64,000 nt of DNA from Clostridium beijerinckii (GTDB lineage: Bacteria > Bacillota > Clostridia > Clostridiales > Clostridiaceae): assembly GCF_018223745.1 (NCBI RefSeq), contig NZ_CP073653.1:3930001-3994000 (forward strand). Direction: 5' to 3'. Of this stretch, positions 10,658 through 20,255 are shown one piece after another. Below the pieces are notes generated by a model that did no database searches, had not been told where the DNA came from, and worked only from the letters and a program-made list of their open reading frames with translations. Made by a program: the position numbers and the translations under genes. The stretch's first letter is position 1. Every line of letters begins with the position of its first letter.

Positions 10658-12802
10658 TTACTTATATACAACAGTAATAATTTTTTCATCATTTTCCATA
10701 AACTTAGTTTCTACATCTATTATAGAAAGAAGTTGTTCCTTTGTTTGCATGCCTGTTAAATCAAGCATCTTCTCTTTATAGAATAGGAATACCTTTGGTA
10801 TAGTAGCATTAGCATCAGAATATATTGTGTGTTGATCAAGAAAAGCTACAAAATCTGATAAAGTTGCATCTTTTCTAAACGTTAAGTTATATGCATTTTC
10901 TCTCTTTAAACGAACGACGCCTTCTCTATCAACCATACAAATATTGTTTAATGTTTTTTTGAACAGTCCAAAAAAAGCTTTCTTTTGAGTAACAGCCTTA
11001 AATAAATACCATCTTCCTGTATTAGATACTAATTCAACTGTTGATTTTTCAACACTAAGTGCACCTGATACTACTTCCTTCATATCATCTTCTGATGCAA
11101 CACTTTGAGCAAGGTCTTTTGATCTAAGTTCAGTTGATCCTGTTGCAATTGCTCTAAGTATATTTTTTTGCGAATCTATTTCGATAGTTACATCAACAGT
11201 AGCTTCATTTGCTCCAGACTGTACTATTTTTTCAATTATATCTTCTCTAATTTTCTTAATATCATCTTCTGAAGGAGCAACTACCGATCTTTCTATCTGC
11301 TCACGAACCATAGCAAGCGCAACACCAATTGTGGATATGTAAGGTGCATTTTCTGCTACCTTTGATTTAAATCCACCTTTATCAGCAAGTGCGTGAACAA
11401 GCACAGCTCCACTTCCGCCACCACCTACAAGTGTAATGAATTTTCTATCTAATTCATATTCTTCAACCATTTCGTTAACGACTTTCATTACTTTATTTAC
11501 CGCTATATCCATAACTTGCTTAGCTGCTTCCTCAGCAGAAATATTTAAGTAATCTCCTAAAACCTGCCATGCTTTTTTATTACTTTCCGCATTACCTCTA
11601 GCATAATCCCCCTCTGGTACATAACCTAAAAGATTTGAAGCACCTGCAAGTGTATAAGAAAATTCCTTTCCATTTGAGCACTCAATAATTGCATAATTCT
11701 TTGGATCGCTTTCCCTTGGACTTATGAATTTGATTTTAGGTTCTTGGATATTCTCAGGATCTGCAAAACATTCATAATCCACTCCAGCTATATGTGCACT
11801 TCTTGGTCCTACATCACTAATTTTATTATTTTCTATTTTTATCATACTACCGCCTGCTACCGCTAAAGTACGAACATCAAGTGATCTTAAATAAGTTTTA
11901 TGTCCACCAACCTGTGCATTTTTTATCATTACCTTTCCATCTTTAATAACAGAAATATCTACACTTGTACCTCCAACTTCAAAGAATATTCCATCTGAAA
12001 TTTTTTCATACATAAGAGCCCCAGCAACTCCCGCTGCAAGACCAGATAGCATTGTAAGTATAGGACGTTTTCTCACTTCATCAACGCTCATTACTCCACC
12101 ATCACATCTCATTATCATTAATTGAGATTTTATTTGTGCATTCTTTACTGCCTTTTCGGTCATATTTGCTGTTTCCATCATCTTAGGGATTAAGCTCGCA
12201 TTTACTACTGCTGTTCGTGTTCTCGTTTTCAAACCATATAGCTGTGATATTTCATGTCCTCCTGTTGCATATAGTGACTTATTATTAGCTATCTCTATTA
12301 CATCCTGCTCATTTTTAGGATTGTCAACACTATACGCTTCTGATGCAACTATAACTTCTGCACCTTGACTTTGAAGTTCATTAATTGATTTCTCTACAAT
12401 TTTGCTATTTAAATTCTTAGAATCTATGAAAGTATGATATGTTTTTAAATATTTTTTAGGAGCCAATTCTATATCTGCTGTATTTGTCTCATTTTTTGCA
12501 CTTCCAGCATCCATACCTGTTCCCATACCTATTATACCAACTTGTGCTACATCCCCTTCAAGCAAAGCATTAGTTGCTTGTGTTGTTCCATGAGCAATGA
12601 ACACCACATCATCAGGGGATATATTATTGTCAGTCAATACTTTATTTATTATTTTGACTATACCACCTGCAACTCCCTCTGCTTCACTATGTGTTGTACT
12701 TATTTTTTGTTTTGCAATAATTTCATATGTATCATTATCTATTACTACTGCATCGGTAAAAGTTCCACCTACATCGATACCAATTCTAACCTTCTTAGCC
12801 AT
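10658..12802 (-). CDS. Hydantoinase/oxoprolinase (HyuA-type) family protein
   Basis: A 714-residue protein. The N-terminal part has the Hydant_A_N features (GIDVGGTFTDAVVID near residue 7; AHGTTQATNALLEGD near 70) and the central hydantoinase A ASKHA-type ATPase core (FFEVGGTSVDISVI; TLVGGGGSGAVLVHALA). It is longer than typical HyuA and has an unusual C-terminal segment of roughly 130 residues. Family members use ATP to open cyclic amides such as hydantoins or 5-oxoproline, usually with a HyuB partner. No HyuB is visible here, so the substrate may differ. It heads a unit with the epimerase, under a promoter shared with the FAD-oxidoreductase and chemoreceptor genes. Confidence 0.82.
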   Translation of the reverse strand: MAKKVRIGIDVGGTFTDAVVIDNDTYEIIAKQKISTTHSEAEGVAGGIVKIINKVLTDNNISPDDVVFIAHGTTQATNALLEGDVAQVGIIGMGTGMDAGSAKNETNTADIELAPKKYLKTYHTFIDSKNLNSKIVEKSINELQSQGAEVIVASEAYSVDNPKNEQDVIEIANNKSLYATGGHEISQLYGLKTRTRTAVVNASLIPKMMETANMTEKAVKNAQIKSQLMIMRCDGGVMSVDEVRKRPILTMLSGLAAGVAGALMYEKISDGIFFEVGGTSVDISVIKDGKVMIKNAQVGGHKTYLRSLDVRTLAVAGGSMIKIENNKISDVGPRSAHIAGVDYECFADPENIQEPKIKFISPRESDPKNYAIIECSNGKEFSYTLAGASNLLGYVPEGDYARGNAESNKKAWQVLGDYLNISAEEAAKQVMDIAVNKVMKVVNEMVEEYELDRKFITLVGGGGSGAVLVHALADKGGFKSKVAENAPYISTIGVALAMVREQIERSVVAPSEDDIKKIREDIIEKIVQSGANEATVDVTIEIDSQKNILRAIATGSTELRSKDLAQSVASEDDMKEVVSGALSVEKSTVELVSNTGRWYLFKAVTQKKAFFGLFKKTLNNICMVDREGVVRLKRENAYNLTFRKDATLSDFVAFLDQHTIYSDANATIPKVFLFYKEKMLDLTGMQTKEQLLSIIDVETKFMENDEKIITVVYK

Positions 12803-12860
12803 ACAATCTCCTCCTTAACCTCCTGGTTTTATCACAAATTAATTAAATATCCTTATTTAA

Positions 12861-12919
12861 AGGATATCATTTACGCGAATCATTGTAAATAGTTTTTGAA
12901 ATTTTTTTTCATTTTTTCC
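12861..12919 (-). promoter_or_regulatory. hyuA promoter with shared upstream box (site A)
   Basis: Minus-strand -35 TTTACA (12884-12889), 17-base spacer, -10 TATCCT (12861-12866). Directly upstream of the -35 is a dyad TGAAAAAAAATTTCA. The 37-base block 12883-12919 matches the block at 17695-17731 at 32 positions without gaps. Probably the binding site of the cluster's RpiR regulator. Confidence 0.7.
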
Positions 12920-13075
12920 GGATATTTTGGATACAAAGATTCAAAATTATCCCTTCATTTAAAATATACAAGATTTATGATTTGTTTTCCGAAATTTATT
13001 ATAATGATTTTCATTAAATAATATAGGTAAGATTAATAGACTTAATATAGATAAGACTTATAAACAGTTAAAAAA

Positions 13076-13111
13076 AAGACTGGAGTTGAACTTAAATCCT
13101 ATACCAGTCTT
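13076..13111 (-). terminator. Terminator after the RpiR gene
   Basis: Stem AAGACTGG / CCAGTCTT. On the minus strand the 3' arm runs into an eight-T tract. It lies 18 bases beyond the rpiR-type stop codon. The rest of 12920-13075 holds nothing else recognisable. Confidence 0.8.
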
Positions 13112-13128
13112 GTCTTTAGCCTTGCATC

Positions 13129-13995
13129 TTAAAGATTATAATAGTAATTACTGTAATCTTGTTCACTTTCAAATAATGCATCGCTATCCAATTTCTTTTG
13201 CAAATACTTCTTGTTAGATTTAATAAGCATTCCTACTATAACATCAATAGTAAACAGAAAAGTCATATTATCTGAAATAACCGTGTTATTTTCAATAGCT
13301 AACTTATCTGAAGTAATTATCTTAATATCTGTAAGTTCACTAAGTTTTGGAGAATCATAACTTGTAATTGTCACAATCTTAGCATTATTTTGTCGCCCAC
13401 TAATTAAAGGTTCTTGAATATCTCTTACTGATATATTACGTGTTATACCTATAATTAAATCATCTTGAGAAGAATTAGCACTACAGAGCTTCATACTATA
13501 CACATCATTATAAGATTCAGCTTTTATTCCCATCATATTTAGTCTTTGTTTAAGTTCAATAGCCGACTGCCATGAACCAAATACACTAAATATGTTAACT
13601 TTCTTAGCAGATTTAATCATTTCAACTACTTTAATTAAATCCATTTCATTTATTAAAGAACATGTATTGAGTATCAATTCATTATAATCTGAAGCTATAG
13701 AATCAATAAGACTATTGTTATCTCTACTCTTATCATTTGCCTTAAGATTTCGATAAAAATTATCTTGAGCTAAAGCTATTTTAAAATCATTAAATCCCTT
13801 GAATCCTATTTTTTTACAAAATCTATTTATACTAGTTTCAGATACTTTTGTTTCAATTGCTATATTAGTAATTGTATTATTGATAACAAATTCTGCATTG
13901 TTTATGACAAAATTCGCTATTTCATTTTCACTAAAAGTCAAATTTTTTTGTCTTGAAATTATCTTTGCAATAACTGCTGGAACAGTATTTCTCAT
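13129..13995 (-). CDS. RpiR/MurR-family regulator with SIS domain
   Basis: A 288-residue regulator. Residues 1-80 form the RpiR HTH (FVINNAEFVINNTIT then TKVSETSINRFCKKIGFKGF, which holds the recognition helix). Residues about 110-245 form an SIS sugar-phosphate sensing domain (VNIFSVFGSWQSAIELKQRL; IIGITRNISVRD). Such proteins respond to phosphorylated sugars. Its place inside the cluster and the shared boxes upstream of hyuA, the FAD-oxidoreductase and the chemoreceptor make it the likely regulator of all three units (inference). Being upstream of the -35, the boxes would fit activation. It is transcribed from its own promoter and ends in a strong terminator. Confidence 0.88.
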   Translation of the reverse strand: MRNTVPAVIAKIISRQKNLTFSENEIANFVINNAEFVINNTITNIAIETKVSETSINRFCKKIGFKGFNDFKIALAQDNFYRNLKANDKSRDNNSLIDSIASDYNELILNTCSLINEMDLIKVVEMIKSAKKVNIFSVFGSWQSAIELKQRLNMMGIKAESYNDVYSMKLCSANSSQDDLIIGITRNISVRDIQEPLISGRQNNAKIVTITSYDSPKLSELTDIKIITSDKLAIENNTVISDNMTFLFTIDVIVGMLIKSNKKYLQKKLDSDALFESEQDYSNYYYNL

Positions 13996-14161
13996 TAAAA
14001 AGCCCTCCCTGATTATCCGTATATTTTAACTTGAATAATATACAGAATTTAATCATTCCTAAAACAATACTATCATATATTATATCAAATTGTAACAGTC
14101 TGTTCAAATAATACGAATTTTACAAAGTACTGTATTATAGGGGGTTAAGCTTTATTAGTAG

Positions 14162-14833
14162 TTATAACATATTATTCAATTCTTGCTCTAAACAAATTAT
14201 TATTTTCTTAAAATCATCTAAAGATATTTTACCCAATTCTATTAAATATAAATAATCATATATATTAGGAAGAAATTTTGCTCCTAATATTTCCTTACTA
14301 AAACTATGAGCAGCTATTTCAGAACACTTTATGATTGAAGATTTCCTTTTAAAAAAAACAAAATTCATTAATGTTACTTGCTCTAAAAGTTCATTTGTTG
14401 GTTTTTTTTCTTTGTATTCAAGAAAATGATAAAATTCATGAGCTAGATGCATATTAAATACATCCTCGTAACTTAACTTTTCTTTAAAAAAATCCACCTT
14501 ATTGCATGTATTCATAAGATCAATTAAAGAGTTTTCATATATTTTTATAATATTTTCTTTCTTCGAAAAACTTATTTCTGCCCTAAATTTCACTCCATAA
14601 AATGTTCCTGATTTTTTTACTATTTCAATTTTAACACCATTATCTTCGCATAGTTTTTTCAGATCTTTCCCCAAATATTTTTTTGCTTCAATTTTTCCTA
14701 AAAATAATGAATCGTCAACATAATACTCTATTTTATCTTTAGGTATCTTTTGAAATAGTAAATCATTTTTTAATTCAGCATAAGCTAATGTTCTATCATT
14801 TAATTTTCCTAAGACATCAAACAATTCTTCCAT
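14162..14833 (-). CDS. IrrE/ImmA-like zinc metallopeptidase-type protein, function unknown
   Basis: A 223-residue protein with a zincin motif HEFYH at residues 132-136 and a downstream SEIAAHSFSKEIL in which Glu172 is placed like the third zinc ligand of IrrE/ImmA proteins. No signal peptide or membrane segment, so it should be cytoplasmic. IrrE/ImmA relatives cleave transcriptional repressors. Here it is encoded as the last gene of the FAD-oxidoreductase/permease unit, directly before the RpiR gene, so it might process a regulator or a pathway protein (speculative). A long hairpin separates it from the permease gene. Ribosome site AGGGGAAGAG. Confidence 0.6.
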   Translation of the reverse strand: MEELFDVLGKLNDRTLAYAELKNDLLFQKIPKDKIEYYVDDSLFLGKIEAKKYLGKDLKKLCEDNGVKIEIVKKSGTFYGVKFRAEISFSKKENIIKIYENSLIDLMNTCNKVDFFKEKLSYEDVFNMHLAHEFYHFLEYKEKKPTNELLEQVTLMNFVFFKRKSSIIKCSEIAAHSFSKEILGAKFLPNIYDYLYLIELGKISLDDFKKIIICLEQELNNML

Positions 14834-14851
14834 ATTCTCTTCCCCTTGATA

Positions 14852-14893
14852 ATATATTGAATGGAATCACCTTAAGTATTCCATTCAATATAT
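14852..14893 (-). promoter_or_regulatory. Long hairpin between permease and zincin genes
   Basis: A perfect 16-bp inverted repeat ATATATTGAATGGAAT / ATTCCATTCAATATAT with a 10-base loop. It starts just after the permease stop codon and ends close to the ribosome site of the downstream gene. There is no T-run on either side, so it may stabilise or separate the two parts of the transcript rather than terminate it. Confidence 0.65.
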
Positions 14894-14897
14894 ATTA

Positions 14898-16190
14898 TTA
14901 CAATGTTACTACAAAACTTGCAACAACCATAGAAACTCCTACTGCTATAACCAGCCAAATAATAGTTTTCTTTAAGATTTCGTTTACATCAGTCTTTGTA
15001 TAATCAGAAACCCATACATTATGAGAGTTCGTTGGATCACAAACTGCTTGAAGATTACTGTTTACACGTAATGCAACCATTGCAGCTACTGGATTCATTC
15101 CTGCTGCTACAAGTAATGCTGCTATTCCACTTCCTAATCCATATATATTAAAAGGTCCTCTATATATAGCTAATGGTGATAGTAATGTAAATACAAGTAT
15201 ATATGTTAATGGACTATGAGGAATTATAGTTTCAATCATTGGCTTAAGTATCGCTGCAACTGGTTCTGCCATAACGGCATTTAATACCATTCCTATACCA
15301 ATTAATAAAGCTAAAGCTCCTGCTGTGTCTTGAATACCTTCAATTAAGGCACTTGATAAAACATGTACTGGTCTCTTTGGTGTTGCAAGTATCAATGTTA
15401 TTACAATACCTAAAACAACTGAAGGAACTATTGATAATTTTAATGTAAAGGCAAATATTACTGGAATAATTGGGCTAATAAGTGCTATTGATCTAACATT
15501 CATATTATTTCCTAATTGCCCTTCATTATTTAATGGCATTGACCAAGCCTTTTTTAATTTTGCACCTTTACTGTTATAATAAAGAATAGTAACTACGGCT
15601 ACAATTATAAGTGGTACTGCAGGTATTAAAGAATAGTTTGCTATTTGTTCTGTAGTTAATTTTAATACATCTTTGTATATTGCCCAACCACCAACATAGA
15701 AAGTTACTCCTATTGCATTAGCAAACAAAAGCACTAATGCACTTACAAGTGGACTTAATCCTGCTGTCAGCATTATTGGTATAATGATTGTTCCCACAAG
15801 AATTACCATTCCTAAACCACTTGCTGCTGAGAATATTATTGATGCTGCGATTAAAAAAGTAAGTGCAATAATAACTGGTTTATCACCTGCAAGTTCTGCA
15901 GCTTTTCTTATAATAGTTTTTGTTATACCAACCTTATTTAATATTTGCCCAAACCATGCACCAAATATTAAGCCAGCAATAGCTGAAGACATTCTCATTG
16001 AACCAGCCTCTAATACATTGGCTGTAATTGTAAATTCTTTAGGATCACTTGACATTATTGGAATTCCTGCAATTAATGCAAATATGACTGCCATTAGTGG
16101 CAATACCAAAATCGTCGGTAACTTTCTTGTCATCATTAAAATAACTGAAACTAAGAATACAACTAAAATACCGATTGCTTGTATACTCAT
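14898..16190 (-). CDS. Ion transporter superfamily permease (CitMHS/GntP-like)
   Basis: A 430-residue, very hydrophobic protein with about 11-12 predicted membrane segments. Glycine-rich reentrant-type stretches (AASGLGMVILVGT; AIGVTFYVGGWAIYKD; YGLGSGIAALLVAAGMNP) suit the ion transporter superfamily, which moves organic anions with protons or sodium. It is encoded between the FAD-oxidoreductase and zincin genes and is the obvious uptake system of this cluster. The transported compound is unknown; a carboxylated or lactam-like sugar derivative would fit HyuA, the epimerase and the kinase (inference). Confidence 0.78.
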   Translation of the reverse strand: MSIQAIGILVVFLVSVILMMTRKLPTILVLPLMAVIFALIAGIPIMSSDPKEFTITANVLEAGSMRMSSAIAGLIFGAWFGQILNKVGITKTIIRKAAELAGDKPVIIALTFLIAASIIFSAASGLGMVILVGTIIIPIMLTAGLSPLVSALVLLFANAIGVTFYVGGWAIYKDVLKLTTEQIANYSLIPAVPLIIVAVVTILYYNSKGAKLKKAWSMPLNNEGQLGNNMNVRSIALISPIIPVIFAFTLKLSIVPSVVLGIVITLILATPKRPVHVLSSALIEGIQDTAGALALLIGIGMVLNAVMAEPVAAILKPMIETIIPHSPLTYILVFTLLSPLAIYRGPFNIYGLGSGIAALLVAAGMNPVAAMVALRVNSNLQAVCDPTNSHNVWVSDYTKTDVNEILKKTIIWLVIAVGVSMVVASFVVTL

Positions 16191-16251
16191 TCTAAAACCT
16201 CCAAATATAAAAATTTATTTTTTAATTAGTAGTTAACTTTTTATAATAATT

Positions 16252-17601
16252 TTAAACATCTAAATATGAACCATTTTCAACTAATCTTTCTTGTACTTCC
16301 TTAACATCAACATTTTGTACTGAAATCATCTTCTTTGCTGCTATTGCTGCTGCAGTACCTCCAGCTTGTCCTATAGCACCTACTGTAGGCGTTACTCTTA
16401 TTGCTGCTTGTGCTTCAAAAGTTGCAGAAACACATCTTCCAACAACAATAAGATTATCTATATTTTCCGGAACTAAAATTCTAAGTGGAATGTTATAGTA
16501 ATCTCCCCATTCAAGCATTTTACTCGCGGTGCCCTCTCCATCAGGACTATGTATATCAATAGGATATCCTGAATGAGCTATTGTATCTTCAAACTTTTCT
16601 TTATTAAGTAGGTCTTCAGCAGTTAAAGTATACAAACCTTTAATTTGTCTTGAACCTCTTACACCTATAGATGGACCACTTTGTATGAAAGTAGCATTTT
16701 CGAATCCAGTAAGGTACTTCTTAAAGAAGGCTTCCAATTCCTTGCACTGTTTTCTTCCCTCTATTTCAGCTTTGCTTAGGCTCCATGGATCAGTACTATC
16801 ACACCCTAATATCCTTGTAGTGTTAACTATAATCTCTCCTGGATTATTAGTTTCAAAGAAAAGTACATCTTCCCTTTTTATTGATATCTCACCTTTTTCT
16901 TTTGCTTCGTTAAATTCCTTAACAAATCCTATTACTGATAATCTTGGCACCTTGTCTATAGTAGTAACATCTTTATGAATTCTGGCGAAATTCTCAGGAT
17001 CTTTTTTTATAAATTCCTTTAATTTTTCCATATTCACATCTCTAATTTTCATATTCAAAGTCATTGGCTGAGCTGCTCCATCCTTTTCTCTTCCTTTAGT
17101 AAAAGGAATACCTGCAAATGCTCCAAGATCACCGTCCCCTGTCGCATCAATGAATATTTTAGCTTTAATATCACTTACCCCAGCCTTATTACATATCTTT
17201 ATACTTTCTATCCTCCCATTACTCATTTGAGCACCAGCAAGCATAGTATGATATAAAACTTCTCCACCACTTTCTAATAGCATTGTTTCAATTTCGTATT
17301 TCATTGCTTCAGCATCAAATGGCGTTACGGAATACGTATACATGCTAGAGTCTAAAATATGACCTGGAGATTTACCTGACTCTTTTAATCTTTCTATTAA
17401 TTCATCTGTGATTCCACGAATAACTTGCTTATCACCAGCATGGAATGTCATCATCGGGCCAACGCCTGCACCTGTTAGCGTTCCACCAAGGAAACCGTTG
17501 CTTTCAATTACCAATGTTTTAGCACCTTCTCGTGAAGCTGCTATAGCAGCTATTGAACCAGAAAAGCCGCCTCCAGCTATAACAACATCATAATTTTTCA
17601 T
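16252..17601 (-). CDS. FAD-dependent oxidoreductase (FAD_oxidored family)
   Basis: A 449-residue flavoprotein. The N-terminal dinucleotide fold is DVVIAGGGFSGSIAAIAA (GxGxxG near residues 10-15) with the acidic end of strand 2 in LVIESNGFLGG. A second FAD contact is IFIDATGDGDLGAFAG, and NLIVVGRCVSATFEAQAA with a C-terminal GQAGGTAAAIAA closes the FAD site. These are features of the FAD-dependent oxidoreductases often annotated only at family level. First gene of the unit with the permease (61-base gap) and zincin. It probably oxidises or reduces the imported substrate; the reaction is not known. Confidence 0.85.
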   Translation of the reverse strand: MKNYDVVIAGGGFSGSIAAIAASREGAKTLVIESNGFLGGTLTGAGVGPMMTFHAGDKQVIRGITDELIERLKESGKSPGHILDSSMYTYSVTPFDAEAMKYEIETMLLESGGEVLYHTMLAGAQMSNGRIESIKICNKAGVSDIKAKIFIDATGDGDLGAFAGIPFTKGREKDGAAQPMTLNMKIRDVNMEKLKEFIKKDPENFARIHKDVTTIDKVPRLSVIGFVKEFNEAKEKGEISIKREDVLFFETNNPGEIIVNTTRILGCDSTDPWSLSKAEIEGRKQCKELEAFFKKYLTGFENATFIQSGPSIGVRGSRQIKGLYTLTAEDLLNKEKFEDTIAHSGYPIDIHSPDGEGTASKMLEWGDYYNIPLRILVPENIDNLIVVGRCVSATFEAQAAIRVTPTVGAIGQAGGTAAAIAAKKMISVQNVDVKEVQERLVENGSYLDV

Positions 17602-17672
17602 AAAACTCCTCCTCTTGATTATATTTAAGCATTGAGGTATTTAATTTAAAATATCTCACTAACCTTAATATT

Positions 17673-17731
17673 ACTTTACCACATTTTTTCACAATCGTAA
17701 ACAGTTTTTGAATATTTTTTTCATTTTTTTC
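17673..17731 (-). promoter_or_regulatory. FAD-oxidoreductase promoter with shared upstream box (site B)
   Basis: Minus-strand -35 TTTACG (17696-17701), 17-base spacer, -10 TAAAGT (17673-17678). Upstream of the -35 lies the dyad TGAAAAAAATATTCA, in the same position and with the same flanks as at site A. Confidence 0.7.
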
Positions 17732-17795
17732 ATTTATTATGTTTATTTTTTTCATAAATGCATCGCTATGCAAAATTTAATGATTTTTTCACTAT

Positions 17796-19871
17796 TTAAT
17801 AACCCTCACTAACCTTGGTTATTTGGTAGGTATCTAGCAATTCTACTTCTTTAACTTTAGCTCCACTTTCATAATCAAATATAGATTTTAGAGCTACTTG
17901 TCCAAATAAATTTTGCCTTTGAGAAATTAAAATGTCCACTATTCCTGCTTTAACAGCTTTTATATTATAATCCGTATTATCAAATCCTATAAGTTTTTTA
18001 TCCATTGAATTAGATGATTTCTTTAAAAGCTCAGCAACCTTTATAAAGTGTAGATCCAATCCAGCTATAACTTTAACGTCAGAATACTTATTTAAAGCAT
18101 CTTTTAGATAACTAAATCTTTCATTTATATCACAATTATTTATTTCAACATCAACTATTCTAATATCTGAATGAGTATGCAAGTACTCTTCAATTGCTTT
18201 TATTCTTATGTCAGCTATTTCACTTTTTCTAATAGTACTAAGTATTACATTTCCCTTTCCCTTAGCTACCTTTATTATTGCTTGCGCTACACTAACACCT
18301 GCTTTATAATTATCTGTCCCAATGTAGGCTAATCTATTACTTCCATGTAAGTCACCATCTACACAAATAGTTTTCATTCCTTTTTTACTTAACTCATTAA
18401 CTATCGGACTAATAAGCTTCGCTTCCCATGGATGTATTATCAGATAATCAATGCCACCATCTTTTTCTGTCAATTCATTGATTATAGCTACCTGTTCTTC
18501 TGGTTTACTTTTCAAATAGTTTTGTGGATACCTAACCACAAGCTTATATCCATATTTTTTAGCGGTTTCTTTAGCTATCTTAATCATATTTATCATATAT
18601 GGATCACTTTCCGGTAATATTGTCACAAAACCAATCCTTTTTTCTCTATTCTTATCACATTCAACATTGTAGTGAGCTATTTGACTTTCTACACTATCTA
18701 TCCTACTTTTTAACTTTTTAGCAATATCCGATAAAATAATCATCGAATTCTTTTGATGCATGCTTACCTCAACAGCTTCTCCTGTTGAGGCTGCAGTTTC
18801 CTCTGAAATAGCTGCGATATTAGTAATATCATCAATTATTGAATTTTTTAACTGCTCTAACTTATCCATACTATCTTTTACCGCAGAATACTGATTAGTA
18901 CATTCGATAATACAATGATCTATATTATTAAAAGCACTATTAACATTCTTCACAGATTCAAGCTGCAAATTCAACTTATCTTCTGTGGAATTAATTATTG
19001 TTTCAGTTGAATCAATTTCCATATTTATTTCACTTACAATATTTTTTATCTCATAAGCTGATTTAAAGCTTCTATCTGCTAACTTTCTAACTTCAGTTGC
19101 AACAACTGTAAAACCTTTACCCTCTTTGCCAGCCCTTGCTGCTTCAATAGATGCATTTAACGCTAATAAATTAGTCTGATCTGCTATTTCTGTAATTACT
19201 GAAACTATTTGATTAATATTATTAGATTTTAATTTTAGCATTCCTATACTATTAGAAACATTGGTAAAAGCATCTCTAGTTTCAGAACTTTTAGTTAAAG
19301 TATCATTTACATTTGTACTGCCATGCAAACTTGCGTTTTCTAATAGCTGAATCCTATTCTCTATAACTTTCATTGCACTGTTAACATCTTCAAATTTAAG
19401 TGATAATCCTTCTACTAAATTCATACAACTTTCTGTTTCACCTGCTTGTTGCTGAGATCCTTCAGCTACTAAGTCGTTAAGGCTCATTAAAGTTTTTGAT
19501 AACTCTTCGGTCTCATCTGCAGTATCTATTACTGAATCACCCAAGGCTGATATTTCAGCAACATAACTTTTAAAAACCTTTACAAGTTTAATAAATTCAT
19601 CGATAATAAATCTTTCATCTGAACTTAAATCCTTATTTTCATCATATTTCAAATTACCAGTTTTAATTTTTTCAATTGCAACATTTCTACCTATAGATTT
19701 ATTTTCTTTAAATTTGCAACATTGTAATATAATTAAAAAGATTGCTCCTAAAACTCCAATAATACATAAGATTGATTCCAAATACAGGAATAACTTACTC
19801 AAAATAAATACCAGAACAAATAGTATTAACATTAGCAGCATATTAGTTAAATCTTTTTTTATATGAATCAT
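17796..19871 (-). CDS. Chemoreceptor with C-terminal cytoplasmic substrate-binding domain
   Basis: A 691-residue protein with an unusual domain order. Two adjacent membrane segments (about residues 9-28 and 31-52) are separated by only a few residues, so no extracellular sensor exists. The MCP signalling domain follows (about 110-400), with the conserved hairpin tip [15 protein letters not shown] near 240-255. Residues about 410-690 form a periplasmic-binding-protein-like sugar-binding fold ([45 protein letters not shown]). Both ends are cytoplasmic, so it should read an intracellular ligand and signal to CheA. The ATG at 19871 has GGGGG 7 bases upstream. It heads the cluster and shares its promoter box. 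Confidence 0.88.
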   Translation of the reverse strand: MIHIKKDLTNMLLMLILFVLVFILSKLFLYLESILCIIGVLGAIFLIILQCCKFKENKSIGRNVAIEKIKTGNLKYDENKDLSSDERFIIDEFIKLVKVFKSYVAEISALGDSVIDTADETEELSKTLMSLNDLVAEGSQQQAGETESCMNLVEGLSLKFEDVNSAMKVIENRIQLLENASLHGSTNVNDTLTKSSETRDAFTNVSNSIGMLKLKSNNINQIVSVITEIADQTNLLALNASIEAARAGKEGKGFTVVATEVRKLADRSFKSAYEIKNIVSEINMEIDSTETIINSTEDKLNLQLESVKNVNSAFNNIDHCIIECTNQYSAVKDSMDKLEQLKNSIIDDITNIAAISEETAASTGEAVEVSMHQKNSMIILSDIAKKLKSRIDSVESQIAHYNVECDKNREKRIGFVTILPESDPYMINMIKIAKETAKKYGYKLVVRYPQNYLKSKPEEQVAIINELTEKDGGIDYLIIHPWEAKLISPIVNELSKKGMKTICVDGDLHGSNRLAYIGTDNYKAGVSVAQAIIKVAKGKGNVILSTIRKSEIADIRIKAIEEYLHTHSDIRIVDVEINNCDINERFSYLKDALNKYSDVKVIAGLDLHFIKVAELLKKSSNSMDKKLIGFDNTDYNIKAVKAGIVDILISQRQNLFGQVALKSIFDYESGAKVKEVELLDTYQITKVSEGY

Positions 19872-19918
19872 TTCTTTTCCCCCGTTCATTATTATTTTAA
19901 AATGGCATCTCTAATTGT

Positions 19919-19977
19919 AAGATAGCATATTTTTTTACCAATGTAAACATTATCTGAAAGTTATTTTCTTTTTATTC
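19919..19977 (-). promoter_or_regulatory. Chemoreceptor promoter with shared upstream box (site C)
   Basis: Minus-strand -35 TTTACA (19942-19947), 17-base spacer, -10 TATCTT (19919-19924). The upstream dyad is a weaker form (AGAAAATAACTTTCA) but aligns without gaps to sites A and B, and the -35 flank TGTAAACA is shared. Confidence 0.65.
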
Positions 19978-20160
19978 GGATTTTTTGCCATATTTTTTCT
20001 TAATATAACAAAACTTTTTTATTACTCAGATATGCATATTCTTTAATATCATTAGAATTTATATTTTTCACTATTTTCTTAAGGCTTTATTTGTATGAAT
20101 TCATCATGTGGTAACCTTTAGGAAATATTTTATCTTTGTGAATTCACGTCGAATTAAAAT

Positions 20161-20197
20161 AACCCACTAAAATCTAAATTCTAGATTTTAGTGGGTT
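20161..20197 (-). terminator. Terminator downstream of the decayed Rrf2 gene
   Basis: A perfect 16-bp stem AACCCACTAAAATCTA / TAGATTTTAGTGGGTT with a 5-base loop, followed on the minus strand by ATTTTAATT. It sits about 60 bases past the former stop codon of the Rrf2 remnant. Confidence 0.7.
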
Positions 20198-20255
20198 TCA
20201 TGATAGATGCAAATCATACTAACTCTGTTAATACTCTTAATTTTTACTACTTAAA

